From Geobacter sp. SVR (GTDB taxonomy: Bacteria; Desulfobacterota; Desulfuromonadia; Geobacterales; Pseudopelobacteraceae), in NCBI RefSeq assembly GCF_016865365.1, contig NZ_AP024469.1, positions 1,107,001 through 1,171,000 of the forward strand: a stretch of 64,000 bases of DNA, in the 5' to 3' direction. How positions within the stretch are numbered: the first letter of the stretch is position 1; the number at the start of each line of letters is the position of its first letter. The notes under the pieces are model-generated. The model searched no databases, was not told where the DNA came from, and saw only the letters and a program-made list of their open reading frames with translations. The position numbers and the translations under genes are program-made. Below, one piece after another: positions 37,357 to 47,626 of this stretch.

Positions 37357-37896
37357 TTATTCAGTTTGATGTTTGGCGTCCAGTACCGCCTGGGCGATGG
37401 TCAGCCGTTCCGGCAGGTCTTCGGGGAGATCGGCCTGGGAACGGTAAAGGGCATTGACCGCCACCAGCAGTTCATTCAGGCGGTCCAATTGGATTACGGT
37501 CGAGCCGGACAGGGAATCGCATCCCGACAGATTGCGGGGGCAGCAGTCCACCCGCTGCCCGCCATTTTCCGTGAAAAGGATCGGCAGGCCGTGGGTACGG
37601 CAGATCAGAGGGCGGGCGTCATATACCAGGCAACGGTCGTCGGACAGCAGCGGGCAGCGCTCGCCGCCGGCATGTTCCCGGACATGCTCCCGGATGGCGG
37701 CCGCTTGCGCTGTCGGCAATGCTTCCAGATAGGCCGCCAGCGCGGCCGTCTCCACCGGAAACAGGGTAATGGCGGTACAGCAGCTGCTGCAGCCCTCGGA
37801 GCAGTTGATCTTGTCCTGCAGGGCCTCTTCGATTCCCCGGCAGAGCGCGTCGACGCGGGCCACCAGCTGCCGGTAGTTGTTCAACGGATTTTCCAT
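37357..37896 (-). CDS. YkgJ-family cysteine-cluster protein
   Basis: 179 aa. The cluster CSEGCSSCC near residue 38, CPLLSDDRCLVYDARPLICRTHGLP and VDCCPRNLSGC match the YkgJ type, in which eight cysteines likely bind zinc or an Fe-S centre. The role is unknown. The ATG before ENPLNN is taken as start; the longer frame begins with a TTG and has no family similarity. Confidence 0.82.
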   Translation of the reverse strand: MENPLNNYRQLVARVDALCRGIEEALQDKINCSEGCSSCCTAITLFPVETAALAAYLEALPTAQAAAIREHVREHAGGERCPLLSDDRCLVYDARPLICRTHGLPILFTENGGQRVDCCPRNLSGCDSLSGSTVIQLDRLNELLVAVNALYRSQADLPEDLPERLTIAQAVLDAKHQTE

Positions 37897-38045
37897 GGTT
37901 TTACAGGTAGCACATATCACCGGAAAACAAAAGGGCCTCGGGGGCCATCGTATCCCGAGGAGCTGAACCTGGTAAGGCCGTTGCGGTTGCACGATCGTCA
38001 AAAATGTAGTAGAAAGGATAATTCCGTAATATTCCTGACAATTGG

Positions 38046-38768
38046 ATGCGTATGAGATTCCAGCCCATCAAGCCTAAGAAGGTTTCCACACAAATCGCCG
38101 AGCAGATCCGCGCCTCCATACTGAACGGGGAGTTCTCCCCTGGGGACAAGCTGCCCCCCGAGCGGGAACTGGCCGAGATGTTCGGCGTCTCGCGCCCTTC
38201 GGTACGGGAAGCGCTCAACATCCTGTCCTCCACCGGCATGGTCATGTCATACCAGGGGGGAGGCACGGTGGTCATGTCCCTGGTGGATCCTGCCATCGGA
38301 CATCCCCTGTCGGAGTTGATCCGCGTGGAGCAGGAGCGTGCCCTGGATGTGATCGAAGTGCGCAAGGGCATGGAATCCTGGACCGCTTTCTACGCCGCCC
38401 AGCGGGCCCTGCCCGAGGACCTGCGCCGGCTGGAGGATATTGTTGGCGGCATGCATCGTAACCTGGACGACTTCAGGCCTTCCGAGGATCTGGATGCTAA
38501 TTTTCATATCGTGATTGCCCGCGCCACCCACAATATCGTCTGGCTGCACCTGATGCAGAGCCTGTTTGATGTAATGAAGGAGTTCCAGCAGAGCGTCTGG
38601 CGCGCGGTCTATCTCACCATTGACGATCACCATCTGCTGTACAGCCACCACCGGCGCATATTCGAGGCCATCCGGGCCAAGGAGGCCGAGGAGGCGCGCG
38701 CCGCCATGATCGAGCATCTCAACTTCGCCGAACAGCGTAGCAGCGCCTATCTGGCGCAGCACCCCTGA
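38046..38768 (+). CDS. GntR-family regulator with FCD domain
   Basis: 240 aa. A winged-helix GntR domain (about 12-75: STQIAEQIRASILNGEFSPGDKLPPERELAEMFGVSRPSVREALN) is joined to an all-helical FCD ligand domain (about 95-230) whose metal/ligand histidines are in DANFHIVIARATH and HHRRIFEAI. Homologues such as LldR, PdhR and FadR respond to organic acids or acyl-CoAs. The target is unknown; it may act on the nearby organic-acid symporter genes. A second ATG is at 38052. Confidence 0.92.
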   Translation: MRMRFQPIKPKKVSTQIAEQIRASILNGEFSPGDKLPPERELAEMFGVSRPSVREALNILSSTGMVMSYQGGGTVVMSLVDPAIGHPLSELIRVEQERALDVIEVRKGMESWTAFYAAQRALPEDLRRLEDIVGGMHRNLDDFRPSEDLDANFHIVIARATHNIVWLHLMQSLFDVMKEFQQSVWRAVYLTIDDHHLLYSHHRRIFEAIRAKEAEEARAAMIEHLNFAEQRSSAYLAQHP

Positions 38769-38773
38769 AACGG

Positions 38774-38810
38774 AAATCGCCCGCACCGTCCAAGGACAGT
38801 GCGGGCGATT
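38774..38810. terminator. Rho-independent terminator, convergent
   Basis: AATCGCCCGCAC-GTCC and GGACAGTGCGGGCGATT form a long stem around AA, between the GntR (+) and MerR (-) genes. The T run is weak (GTGT). Confidence 0.75.
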
Positions 38811-38841
38811 GTGTCTGAAGCCGGTCTTTCCTGCCTATACG

Positions 38842-39246
38842 CTATACATCCCCGTAATTGAACTTCTGCGCCATGCGCTGGCGGTATTCCACAATCTCTT
38901 TTCTGAGCGATGCCAGCTGCGCCATTTTCTCGTCCACCTTGTTGATGTGCAGGTCGAGAATTTCGATCAGGCGCGGAATCATCCTGACGGTTTCCTTTGC
39001 CTCGCCGTACGCGATGTACAGGTCCTGCATCTCCTTGATGGTGAGTCCCAGTTCCTTCAGTTTCATGATGAACCTTATCCGCCGCACGTAGTACGGCGTG
39101 TATCCCCGGGTTGCTCCGTCGGCGCGCTGGGCAGATTCGATGATGCCGACCTCTTCCCAGTAACGCAGCGTCCGGGTGGTCAGTCCCAGGGTCTTGGCCA
39201 ACTCCCCGATCGAAGTCAGTTCTTCCCCTTCCAGCAGTTCGTTCAT
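38842..39246 (-). CDS. MerR-family transcriptional regulator
   Basis: 134 aa. N-terminal HTH TSIGELAKTLGLTTRTLRYWEEVGIIE is followed by TRGYTPYYVRRIRFIMKLKELGLTIKEMQDLY and a C-terminal helix. There are no Cys-rich metal sites. This short, metal-free form resembles MerR-type regulators of acyl-CoA catabolism such as LiuR, which controls liu genes in some proteobacteria. A role at the ACGTAAA-type promoters found in this window is an inference. AGGGAA before the ATG supports the start. Confidence 0.85.
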   Translation of the reverse strand: MNELLEGEELTSIGELAKTLGLTTRTLRYWEEVGIIESAQRADGATRGYTPYYVRRIRFIMKLKELGLTIKEMQDLYIAYGEAKETVRMIPRLIEILDLHINKVDEKMAQLASLRKEIVEYRQRMAQKFNYGDV

Positions 39247-39276
39247 ATGGTTTCCCTTTACGCTAGAGTAGCTTGC

Positions 39277-39306
39277 AATGTAGTGCAGGCATACAGCTTC
39301 TGTCAA
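39277..39306 (-). promoter_or_regulatory. Probable promoter of the MerR-family gene
   Basis: On the minus strand TTGACA (39306-39301) and TACATT (39282-39277) are spaced by 18 bases, about 30 bases upstream of the gene. An ACGTAAA element like those at 44.07 kb is absent, though AGCGTAAAG occurs closer to the start codon (about 39257). Confidence 0.5.
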
Positions 39307-39423
39307 TCTGTTTAGCCGGCACGCGGAGGCGGGCTGTGTGCAGGGCGGAGAAGGATTTCCGCTGATCTGGTGGGGATATCGCGATGACGGGAAATAAGGG
39401 CAGGGGATAGGGGTAAACGAACA

Positions 39424-40242
39424 TCAGTGGGAAAGCAGGACCGGGACGGTCATGTGGTTCATCAGGTGCCTGGCCACCGGTCCCATTACATAGGCCCCGC
39501 GGCGCGATGGGGCGTATCCCCCCACCACCAGCAGATCTACATTACGTTCGCAGGCGTGGTTCAGCAGAAGTCCGCCGACAGTGGTGCCCGAACCGGCACG
39601 TATCTGCTCGTGGCAGGCCTGTAGCCCGTGCCGCGACAGATGGGAACAGATCCTGGCGGCATTGTCCCTGTCGGTGTCGTCGGGGTTCCCGGCGGGACTG
39701 ACCGTAACGACGCTGATCCGGTTCGATTTTTCCAGCAGCGGCAGAGCGTCGTTGGTGGCCCGCGCTGATTCCCGCCCCGATTTCCAGGCAATCATGACTC
39801 GTTCGCCTATGCTGGCGAATGTCCGGGAATGGGGCACCACCAGCAGGGGGCGCCCCGCTCCCAGGCCGAGGCGTTCCGGAAGGTCCGGAGGGGTATTCCT
39901 GTCAAGGGAGTCGTGCTCGGGCTGGCCGACGATCACCAGGTCGCTATAGTAGACATGGGCGTTCAGGATTTCCGTCAGGCTGACGCCGACCACATCCCCG
40001 TCCGCCACAACCCATTCCGCCGATACACCGGCCTGCCCGGTCAGGGCGGCAAACAGCGCCCCGGCCTTTTGGGCGGCTTCGACCGCCGGTATTTCATGCC
40101 GTGGCGCGTAATACTGGTGGGGCAGTACGTAAATGCCGGTAAGATGGGCATTGTGGGTGCGGGCAAGGCTGACGGCAAGTTCGAGCCGTGCCGGACAGCC
40201 GGCGGTATTGTCCAGATGAAGCAGGATATCCTTGAGGGGCAT
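39424..40242 (-). CDS. Tandem universal stress protein (UspA family)
   Basis: 272 aa with two Usp domains: 1-140 (PLKDILLHLDNTAG, DLVIVGQPEHDS, RPLLVVPHSR) and 145-272 (GERVMIAWKSGRESARATNDALPLL, NVDLLVVGGYAPSRRGAYVMGPVARHLMNHMTVPVLLSH). The C-terminal G-2x-G-9x-G(S/T)-like motif suggests ATP binding in the second domain. A GGAGG box precedes the ATG. It is downstream of the symporter module and on the same strand. Confidence 0.93.
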   Translation of the reverse strand: MPLKDILLHLDNTAGCPARLELAVSLARTHNAHLTGIYVLPHQYYAPRHEIPAVEAAQKAGALFAALTGQAGVSAEWVVADGDVVGVSLTEILNAHVYYSDLVIVGQPEHDSLDRNTPPDLPERLGLGAGRPLLVVPHSRTFASIGERVMIAWKSGRESARATNDALPLLEKSNRISVVTVSPAGNPDDTDRDNAARICSHLSRHGLQACHEQIRAGSGTTVGGLLLNHACERNVDLLVVGGYAPSRRGAYVMGPVARHLMNHMTVPVLLSH

Positions 40243-40327
40243 GAAAACCTCCGTGGGAGCTGCCGGTCAGGTCACGTGCTGACGAAAATATTCGATCATG
40301 CGGGCAGGAGGCGGAGAGATTCCCGCA

Positions 40328-41845
40328 TCATGCGGTCAGGTAGCGACTGGCCAGCACCTTGTGCAGCGTTTCGACACCCCTCAGGGCAGTGCGAAGCTGT
40401 TCACGTTCCCACTCCGACAGGTCGAGCGGATCGACCGAGTCGTTCGGCTGCTTTCCCGATGCCAGGGCAGTCAGCTGCCGCTCCAGGCGCAGCCTTATCA
40501 GGAAAGAAAAGGCATCCCGGATGCTCTCCAGGTCCTGGCCCGAAATCAGCTGCAGGGGCTGGAGCCGTTCCAGTTTCGACCACGTCGTTCCTCCCATGAT
40601 GCCCGCTTCCAGTGCGATCAGGCTGACTCCCCGTGCGAGCGCGAAAAGTCCCCCTTTTTTTAGGTCCAGTGTTCCGCGCCGCTCACCCTTTTTTTCTACC
40701 AGAAAGCGGCCGAACATGCCGATCGGAGGTGTGAAGCGCGCGATGTTGCGCGCCATGCAGGGGAAGAAGATAGAGCTGGCGCGGGCGCATGCGCCTATGT
40801 GGTCATGCAGTTCATCTTCGAAATATCGTTCGCCATGCAGGACCCGCAGATCCTGGAACACGCCGAAACGTACCGTTTCCTCTGCTCCTGATACCGCAAG
40901 CCATTTCTCGGTCAGCCCCTTCCACTCCGAAAGGCTGTGGCACCAGTCAGGGGCGTTGGCCATCATGTTGCCCGGGCAGAGCGGTACGCCGACATATTCG
41001 AGGGCCGCCACGATCCGGTCGGCAAAGCGTTGTGTTGCGAGCCGCTGTTCAGCAGTGAAGTCATCCCGATAGACAATGGCATTGTCCTGGTCGGTGCGCA
41101 GGGTCTGTTCTTCGCGCCCTTCGCTTCCCAATGCAAGGAACGCGGCTCCCGGTGGAAGGCGGACACCGTGGAAATCGAGGATAAAGATCAGCTGCCGGGT
41201 GAGGGTGTCATTGAAATGGGTGATGAGCTGCGTCAGGCTGTGTGCATCGGCATTGGTCTTGACCGCATAGTGCAGCATCCCGGACATTTTAGCGTTGATC
41301 AGGCGAAGATCGTCCATGGATGCTGCCGCTTCTATCTCCTGAACCAGATAGAGCGGGATGCGGGTCTGAATCCGCAGCAGATCGGTGTCGGTGATCACTC
41401 CCCACAGCCGGTCCGATTCGTCCATTACCACCAGGCGATGGATATTGTGTTTTGCCATCAGGAAAATGGCCTTGAAGAGCTGGTCACTGGTACGGATGGT
41501 TATCAGCCCGCTCTTCATGACATCGCCCGCGGTCAGCGCGTCGATCCTGCCGTCGGTATCGGCGATCAGGTTGCGTAGGTCGCGCAGCGTGACGATTCCC
41601 ACCGGCTTGTTGTGCTCGACCACCACCATGCCCGAGATGTCGGCGCTCTTCATCTGCCGGGCCATTTCCACGAGCCCCAGGTGCGGGGAGCAGGTGATGG
41701 CCGGACTCCGGCACACTGTGCCTACCGGGATGAAGTGATAGTTGTCGTCGTTCAGGGAATTCTGCACACGATCCTCGCGCTCTTGACTGGCAAAAGCGGT
41801 AAAGAGACGATCTCCATACCGCTTTTGGTGGACGGTCAGATGCAT
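40328..41845 (-). CDS. CBS-pair and DUF294 nucleotidyltransferase-like protein
   Basis: 505 aa. Two CBS domains (about 40-165: TCSPHLGLVEMARQMKSADISGMVVVEHNKPVGIVT and MKSGLITIRTSDQLF...RLVVMD) are followed by DUF294, with the nucleotidyltransferase signature LALGSEGREEQTLRTDQDNAIVY (about 240), and a DUF294_C helical end. Such proteins often lie beside Na+/acetate-type symporters and are thought to regulate them by sensing adenine nucleotides. It is 55 bases downstream of the symporter gene. Confidence 0.92.
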   Translation of the reverse strand: MHLTVHQKRYGDRLFTAFASQEREDRVQNSLNDDNYHFIPVGTVCRSPAITCSPHLGLVEMARQMKSADISGMVVVEHNKPVGIVTLRDLRNLIADTDGRIDALTAGDVMKSGLITIRTSDQLFKAIFLMAKHNIHRLVVMDESDRLWGVITDTDLLRIQTRIPLYLVQEIEAAASMDDLRLINAKMSGMLHYAVKTNADAHSLTQLITHFNDTLTRQLIFILDFHGVRLPPGAAFLALGSEGREEQTLRTDQDNAIVYRDDFTAEQRLATQRFADRIVAALEYVGVPLCPGNMMANAPDWCHSLSEWKGLTEKWLAVSGAEETVRFGVFQDLRVLHGERYFEDELHDHIGACARASSIFFPCMARNIARFTPPIGMFGRFLVEKKGERRGTLDLKKGGLFALARGVSLIALEAGIMGGTTWSKLERLQPLQLISGQDLESIRDAFSFLIRLRLERQLTALASGKQPNDSVDPLDLSEWEREQLRTALRGVETLHKVLASRYLTA

Positions 41846-41900
41846 GGCAGCCGGCGCTGGCGGGTGATCCCGCCGGCGCCGGAACTACCATCGCGTACTG

Positions 41901-43529
41901 TCAAGCCTCCGCTGCAGCAGCGGCGGGTTCGGGGACAGGCGTGTTGACGGGAGCTGCCTCCAGCCCTTTTACATCCGAGGAATGGATCTGTTTCATGAAG
42001 GCATTGACGTCAGCCGGCACCTTTCCGTCGATCCTTGAGACGACATAAACCGTCAGGAATGCCAGCGGAACCGTGATCAGTCCCGGGATCCTCCACTGCA
42101 TCCACACCGGCAGGCTTTTCACGAAGAAAATCATGTAGCATGAGGAGGCGAGCCCCACTACCATTCCCCAGATGGCCCCTTTTTCGGTCATGCCGCGCCA
42201 CCAGACCCCCAGCAGGAATATGGGGGCAAAGGTGCTGGCAGCCACGTTGAAGGCTAAGCCCACCAGATGGCCGATGGAGGCCTTCTCGACCATCAGGCCG
42301 AGTATCCCGTACAGCACCCCGATAATGACGACCGAGATCTTGCCTGCCACGACCTTCTGCTTTTCAGTGGCGGTTTTGTTGATGAAGTGGGTGTACAGGT
42401 CGTGCCCCAGCGCGCCGGAACAGGCCACGAACAGGCCGGACAGGTTCGAGAATACCGCGGCAAAGGCCCCGGCCACCACGAAGCCCAGCAGCCATTTTCC
42501 GCCGATGATGTTCGAAACGGTCGGCACGACCATGTTGGTGCCGCCAACCACAAAGGCCTTCATATTCTCCGGAGAAAGGCTGCCTGCCTTGGCCCCTTCG
42601 ATGAACAGATACCTGCCAACGACGCCGAGGTACAGGGCAACGGCAAAGAAGACGCTGGCAATGACGATGGCGAACAGGGCCGAATACCTGGCCTCCTTGG
42701 CGGACGGGTTGGTGTAGAAGCGCAGCAGGATGTGAGGCAGTCCGATGGTGCCGAACGACAGGCCGATCACCATTGAGAGGCACTCCAGCGGGGACTTGAA
42801 GAAACCGCCGCCGATAAACGACCATTTGGCACCGTTTGCGACCAGGTCCTTACCATCCTTGGCATACGCTGCGGTCCCAGGGATGGCGCCCGACCAGTTT
42901 TGCACCACGTCCAGCACCTTGCCGTAATTGAGACCCATGTAGATGGCGCCCCCCAGGAGCACCAGAAATGCTCCGAAACGGATCCAGATCTCCAGGGCTT
43001 GGTTGATGGTTGTCCCCTTCATGCCCCCCACGCCGACATAAAAGATCATGACCGAGACGATCAGGAGCACGCCGAAGGTATAGGAGGTGCCGAAGAAGAG
43101 CTGCAGGATCTGTGCGCCGCCAAGTACCTGGGGCGCCGCATAGAACCCGGAAATCGACAGCACCACGATCACCGCGATCAGGCGGGCCTGGGGGCTGTGG
43201 AAGCGCTCCGCCAGAAAGTCCGGGACCGTGAACTTCCCGAATTTTCGCAGGGGGCCGGCCACGAACAGCGCCAGGACCGTCAGGCCGACCGAGAAGCAGA
43301 AGGTATAGAAGATCCCGTCGTAGCCCAGGGAGAATGTCAGCCCTGCCAGGCCGAGAAAGGTGGCCGCGCTCAGGTAGTCGCCGGCAATGGCCGAACCGTT
43401 CATCAGCCAGCCGAAGCTGCGGCCCCCTACATAGAAGTCGACCGTGCTGGTTGAGTATTTCTTGGTGGCAAAGGTGATGATGACGATGGTCGCAAGGAGT
43501 ATCAAGGTGAAAAGATATTTAGGTTCCAC
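41901..43529 (-). CDS. Sodium:solute symporter, ActP-like (acetate/monocarboxylate)
   Basis: 542 aa, 13-14 transmembrane helices of the SSS family. VGGRSFGWLMNGSAIAGDYLSAATFLG, VPDFLAERF and LPHILLRFYTNPSAKEARYS match ActP, the acetate/glycolate permease. Acetate uptake suits a Geobacter-like lifestyle, but the precise substrate is inferred. It follows the DUF485 gene by only 14 bases, the standard partner arrangement. Confidence 0.93.
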   Translation of the reverse strand: MEPKYLFTLILLATIVIITFATKKYSTSTVDFYVGGRSFGWLMNGSAIAGDYLSAATFLGLAGLTFSLGYDGIFYTFCFSVGLTVLALFVAGPLRKFGKFTVPDFLAERFHSPQARLIAVIVVLSISGFYAAPQVLGGAQILQLFFGTSYTFGVLLIVSVMIFYVGVGGMKGTTINQALEIWIRFGAFLVLLGGAIYMGLNYGKVLDVVQNWSGAIPGTAAYAKDGKDLVANGAKWSFIGGGFFKSPLECLSMVIGLSFGTIGLPHILLRFYTNPSAKEARYSALFAIVIASVFFAVALYLGVVGRYLFIEGAKAGSLSPENMKAFVVGGTNMVVPTVSNIIGGKWLLGFVVAGAFAAVFSNLSGLFVACSGALGHDLYTHFINKTATEKQKVVAGKISVVIIGVLYGILGLMVEKASIGHLVGLAFNVAASTFAPIFLLGVWWRGMTEKGAIWGMVVGLASSCYMIFFVKSLPVWMQWRIPGLITVPLAFLTVYVVSRIDGKVPADVNAFMKQIHSSDVKGLEAAPVNTPVPEPAAAAAEA

Positions 43530-43543
43530 GGATCGAGCCCCCT

Positions 43544-43849
43544 TCAGTCTTTATTGTATTTCGCTACCCTGCTCTGATAGTGCAGCACATGCAGCCAGGC
43601 GATCAGTGTTGCCATGAACATCGCGGCAATGGCTGTCGCAAACCAAGTAATGGTCATGCCTCCCCACAGGACGGTCTTCATGAATGCCGGAGAGGTCCAG
43701 TTCAGGACGGTCACGCCCAGGAGGAACACATAGTAGATGACCGCCAACACCACGCTGACCTTCACCTCTTCGGACATGCTGGCGGACGTTTCCGCGTCCA
43801 GCGGTGGTAAATTCCTGTAGTCGATGGTTCCAACCCGTTCACTCCCCAT
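43544..43849 (-). CDS. DUF485 small membrane subunit of the symporter
   Basis: 101 aa with two hydrophobic helices (about 32-52 and 67-88), the DUF485 (YjcH) layout that accompanies ActP-type symporters. It has an in-frame start MGSERVGTIDYR; AGGAGGGGGAG precedes it. First gene of the symporter operon. The gap up to icmF (43850-44368) contains no gene, only A+T-rich sequence and the promoter at 44067-44110. Confidence 0.88.
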   Translation of the reverse strand: MGSERVGTIDYRNLPPLDAETSASMSEEVKVSVVLAVIYYVFLLGVTVLNWTSPAFMKTVLWGGMTITWFATAIAAMFMATLIAWLHVLHYQSRVAKYNKD

Positions 43850-44066
43850 ACTCTCCCCCTCCTTTGTCGTTGCTTGGGTATCCCGCGCTCCCTCACGGCA
43901 TATGCCCTCATTCCCGGACCGCCCGGGCTGATCCCTGACGTAAAGGTATTGCGGTCCGGCATTCCCTTGCTATCATTAAAACATGAAACCATTTTGTGTT
44001 GAGTGGCGCGAAATATAACGCATGTAAAACATATATTACAAGCAAAAGTTTTTTGAAATTAAACAA

Positions 44067-44110
44067 ATGTTTTATAAAATATTGACATGAACGTAAACGA
44101 GGGTTAGTGT
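44067..44110 (+). promoter_or_regulatory. Composite operator/promoter, regulon copy 1 (icmF)
   Basis: ATGTTTT (44067-44073), eight bases, TTGACATG (44082-44089), one base, ACGTAAA (44091-44097), then TAGTGT (44105-44110) as a possible -10, 17 bases after TTGACA. The same layout recurs at 60911 and 63822. It lies 259 bases upstream of the icmF start. The rest of the 519-bp gap 43850-44368 shows nothing else. Confidence 0.8.
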
Positions 44111-44368
44111 GAGCGAAGATTGAAGGTTTGTTTGGTCAATATTCTGATTTTATGTTGCAAATATGTTTCGTATTAGATTGTTGCGATTTAGAACGTAAAA
44201 AAATAGTCAGTGACTCAGATGGTTATTGAAGGGCTGTAGATATAATTTGAATACAAATAATAACGATGGTTGATAGATATTTGATGATTACGAGTCGTCT
44301 TACATCTCACAGCAACAGTCCGGCAGATGACGGAATTGCGATGCCGGATCAGCAGAAGGAGCGGCGTA

Positions 44369-47300
44369 ATGTATATGAACAATCCCCAGCCCTACCTGGC
44401 CAGCAACAAGGTGCGTTTCGTGACTGCCACCAGCCTGTTCGACGGTCACGACGCCTCGATCAACGTTATCCGGCGCATGCTGCAGACATCGGGCGCCGAG
44501 GTGATCCACCTGGGACACAACCGCTCGGTGGAGGAGATCGTAACCGCTGCCGTCCAGGAGGATGCCCAGGGGATAGCGGTCAGTTGCTATCAAGGGGGGC
44601 ATGTCGAGTTCTTCAAGTACATCATTGATCTATTGCGGGAGCGCGGCGAGGAACACATCCGGGTGTTCGGCGGTGGCGGCGGCGTGATTGTGCCGGAGGA
44701 GATCAGCGCGATCGAAGGGTTTGGCGTCTGCAAGATTTTCTCGCCGGAAGATGGCCGCAGGATGGGATTGCAGGGGATGGTCAACCTGATGCTGCAGGCG
44801 TGCGATTTCGCTTTAGAGCGCGATACATCCGCGGAGATCGACCGTCTGGCGCAGCGGGATGTCCGGGCCGTGAACACCCTGATCACCCTGGCCGAACAGG
44901 CGGTGCACGATCATACCTCCGGTTATGGTCTGCTGCGTGAGCGCATCAGGGGCATGGCCGGAGATCTGCCGGTAATCGGCATCACCGGAACCGGCGGCGC
45001 CGGCAAGAGTTCCCTGACCGACGAACTGGTGTTGCGTTTTACCCGCGACTTTCCCGACAAGAGTGTTGCAATCCTGGCGGTGGACCCCTCCCGGCAGCGG
45101 ACCGGCGGCGCCCTCTTGGGGGACAGGATCAGGATGAATGCCATCAATTCCAATCGGGTCTACATGCGTTCCCTGGCGACCCGCGACTCCCAGACCGAAT
45201 TGTCCGCCGCCATTCAGGACGCCATCGACGTGGTGCGCGCGGCCGGGTATGACCTGGTGTTCGTCGAAACCAGCGGCATTGGCCAGGGCAATGCCGGGGT
45301 GGTGGGCATCTGCGACGTGTCCCTGTATGTGATGACCTGTGAGTTCGGCGCGCCGACCCAACTGGAGAAGATCGACATGCTCGATTTTGCCGACCTGGTG
45401 GCGATCAACAAGTTCGAGCGCAAGGGGGCCGAGGACGCCCTGAGAAATGTTCGCAAACAGTATCGCCGCAACCGCAATTTTTTCGACCTGACGGACGAGG
45501 ATCTGCCGGTATTCGGCACGATCGCTTCCCAGTTTAATGATCCCGGCACCAACGTGCTCTACCGGGCGCTGCTGGATACGGTCAATGAGCGCACGCAGGT
45601 GGGCTGGCAGTCGCACCTCATGATCGACGAGCGGGAGAGCCTCAAAAGGTACATCATCCCTCCCGAGCGGGTGCACTACCTGGGGGAGGTCGTCCAGAGC
45701 GTGCGGGGCTACCATACGATGGTCAAGGAACAGGCCGAGGTAGCCCGGCGCCTGTTTCAGCTGAACGGCACCCGGGAGGTGGTGGCCGGTGTCGAAACGC
45801 TGGCCGAACTGGACCGGTGTATCGCATCGTACGAGTCCAGGCTGAGCGGCGAGGCCAGGCAGATTCTCAAGGACTGGCCGGAAATGAAGGCCTCCTACCG
45901 TCGTGACCAACTGGTGACCAAGGTCCGGGACAAGGAGATCAGAAGCGATCTCTACACGACGACACTTTCCGGCACCCGCATCCCCAAGGTCTGTCTGCCC
46001 GATTTCGCCGACTGGGGCGAGATCCTGCGCTGGAGCATGCTGGAGAACGCGCCTGGTTATTTTCCCTTTACCGCCGGCGTATTCCCTTTCAAGCGGGCCG
46101 AAGAAGACCCCAAGCGGCAGTTCGCCGGGGAAGGCACGCCGGAACGTACCAACCGGCGCTTCCACTACCTCTGCAAGGATGACGACGCCAAGCGGCTTTC
46201 CACGGCCTTCGACAGCGTCACGCTGTACGGCGAGGACCCGGACTACCCGCCTGACATCTACGGCAAGGTGGGGGAGAGTGGCGTTTCGATCTGCACCGTG
46301 GAAGACATGCGCAAGTTGTTTGCCGGCTTTGACCTGTGTGCTGCCAACACCAGCGTTTCGATCACTATCAACGGGCCGGCCCCGATGATGCTGGCCTTTT
46401 TCTTCAACTCCGCCATAGATCAGCAGATGGAGCGTTTCAAGGAGCGCCACGGCCGCGAGCCGAATGTCAGCGAGTACGGCGAGATCCGTTCCTGCACGCT
46501 GCAGACGGTGCGCGGCACGGTCCAGGCCGACATCCTCAAGGAGGACCAAGGGCAGAACACCTGCATCTTCTCGACCGAGTTCGCCCTGAAGATGATGGGG
46601 GACATTCAGGAGTACTTCATCGAGCAGAAGGTTCGTAATTACTATTCGGTTTCGATCAGCGGCTACCATATCGCCGAGGCAGGGGCCAATCCGATCAGTC
46701 AGCTGGCCTTCACGCTTTCCAACGGCTTCACCTTCGTGGAGTACTACTTGTCGCGCGGCATGCACATCGATGATTTCGCCCCCAATCTGTCCTATTTCTT
46801 CAGTAACGGGCTTGATCCCGAGTACACGGTGATTGGCCGGGTGGCGAGGCGGATCTGGGCAGTGACAATGCGCGAGAAGTACGGCGCCAACGACCGCAGC
46901 CAGAAGCTGAAGTACCACATCCAGACCTCGGGCCGTTCGCTGCATGCTCAGGAGATGCATTTCAACGATATCCGCACCACGCTGCAGGCGCTGATGGCCA
47001 TCTACGACAACTGCAACTCTCTGCACACCAATGCCTACGACGAGGCGGTCACCACCCCCACCGAGGAGTCGGTCCGGCGGGCCATGGCGATCCAGATGAT
47101 CATCACCAAGGAGTTTGGCCTGGTCAAAAACGAGAATCCGCTGCAGGGTTCATTCATCTTCGAGGAGCTGACCGATCTGGTGGAGGAGGCGGTGCTGGCC
47201 GAGTTCGAGCGGATCGATCAGCGCGGCGGCGTGCTGGGCGCCATGGAGACCCAGTACCAGCGTTCCCGGATACAGGACGAATCGATGCTGTACGAGCACA

Positions 47301-47617
47301 AGAAGCATAATGGCGATCTGCCGATCGTGGGGGTGAACACCTTCCGTAATCCGCGGGCCGACGAGGAGGGGGTTGCGGTGCCGGGTGAGCTGGCCCGCGC
47401 CACCAGGGAAGAGAAGGAACAGCAGATCCGGAATCTGCGCGACTTCCAGCAGACCAACCGCGACAAGGCCCCGGCTGCCTTGCGGCGGCTTCAGGAGACG
47501 GCCATGGCAGGGGGCAACACCTTTGCCGAGCTGATGGAGACCGTCAAGTACGCATCACTGGGACAAATCAGCCACGCATTGTACGAGGTGGGTGGAAAGT
47601 ATCGGAGAAATATGTAG
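44369..47617 (+). CDS. icmF: Fused isobutyryl-CoA-type mutase with G-protein chaperone
   Basis: 1082 aa. Three parts: a B12-binding domain (about 10-150; [31 protein letters not shown]), a MeaI-type GTPase (about 195-430; Walker [10 protein letters not shown] near 208), and the acyl-CoA mutase barrel (about 540-1080). The active-site segment reads [13 protein letters not shown], with Phe where methylmalonyl-CoA mutase has Tyr, which fits IcmF substrates such as isobutyryl/n-butyryl or isovaleryl-type CoA. It needs adenosylcobalamin. AAGGAG precedes the ATG at 44369. Joins branched-chain acyl-CoA use in this region. Confidence 0.93.
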   Translation: MYMNNPQPYLASNKVRFVTATSLFDGHDASINVIRRMLQTSGAEVIHLGHNRSVEEIVTAAVQEDAQGIAVSCYQGGHVEFFKYIIDLLRERGEEHIRVFGGGGGVIVPEEISAIEGFGVCKIFSPEDGRRMGLQGMVNLMLQACDFALERDTSAEIDRLAQRDVRAVNTLITLAEQAVHDHTSGYGLLRERIRGMAGDLPVIGITGTGGAGKSSLTDELVLRFTRDFPDKSVAILAVDPSRQRTGGALLGDRIRMNAINSNRVYMRSLATRDSQTELSAAIQDAIDVVRAAGYDLVFVETSGIGQGNAGVVGICDVSLYVMTCEFGAPTQLEKIDMLDFADLVAINKFERKGAEDALRNVRKQYRRNRNFFDLTDEDLPVFGTIASQFNDPGTNVLYRALLDTVNERTQVGWQSHLMIDERESLKRYIIPPERVHYLGEVVQSVRGYHTMVKEQAEVARRLFQLNGTREVVAGVETLAELDRCIASYESRLSGEARQILKDWPEMKASYRRDQLVTKVRDKEIRSDLYTTTLSGTRIPKVCLPDFADWGEILRWSMLENAPGYFPFTAGVFPFKRAEEDPKRQFAGEGTPERTNRRFHYLCKDDDAKRLSTAFDSVTLYGEDPDYPPDIYGKVGESGVSICTVEDMRKLFAGFDLCAANTSVSITINGPAPMMLAFFFNSAIDQQMERFKERHGREPNVSEYGEIRSCTLQTVRGTVQADILKEDQGQNTCIFSTEFALKMMGDIQEYFIEQKVRNYYSVSISGYHIAEAGANPISQLAFTLSNGFTFVEYYLSRGMHIDDFAPNLSYFFSNGLDPEYTVIGRVARRIWAVTMREKYGANDRSQKLKYHIQTSGRSLHAQEMHFNDIRTTLQALMAIYDNCNSLHTNAYDEAVTTPTEESVRRAMAIQMIITKEFGLVKNENPLQGSFIFEELTDLVEEAVLAEFERIDQRGGVLGAMETQYQRSRIQDESMLYEHKKHNGDLPIVGVNTFRNPRADEEGVAVPGELARATREEKEQQIRNLRDFQQTNRDKAPAALRRLQETAMAGGNTFAELMETVKYASLGQISHALYEVGGKYRRNM

Positions 47618-47626
47618 AATGCATCC

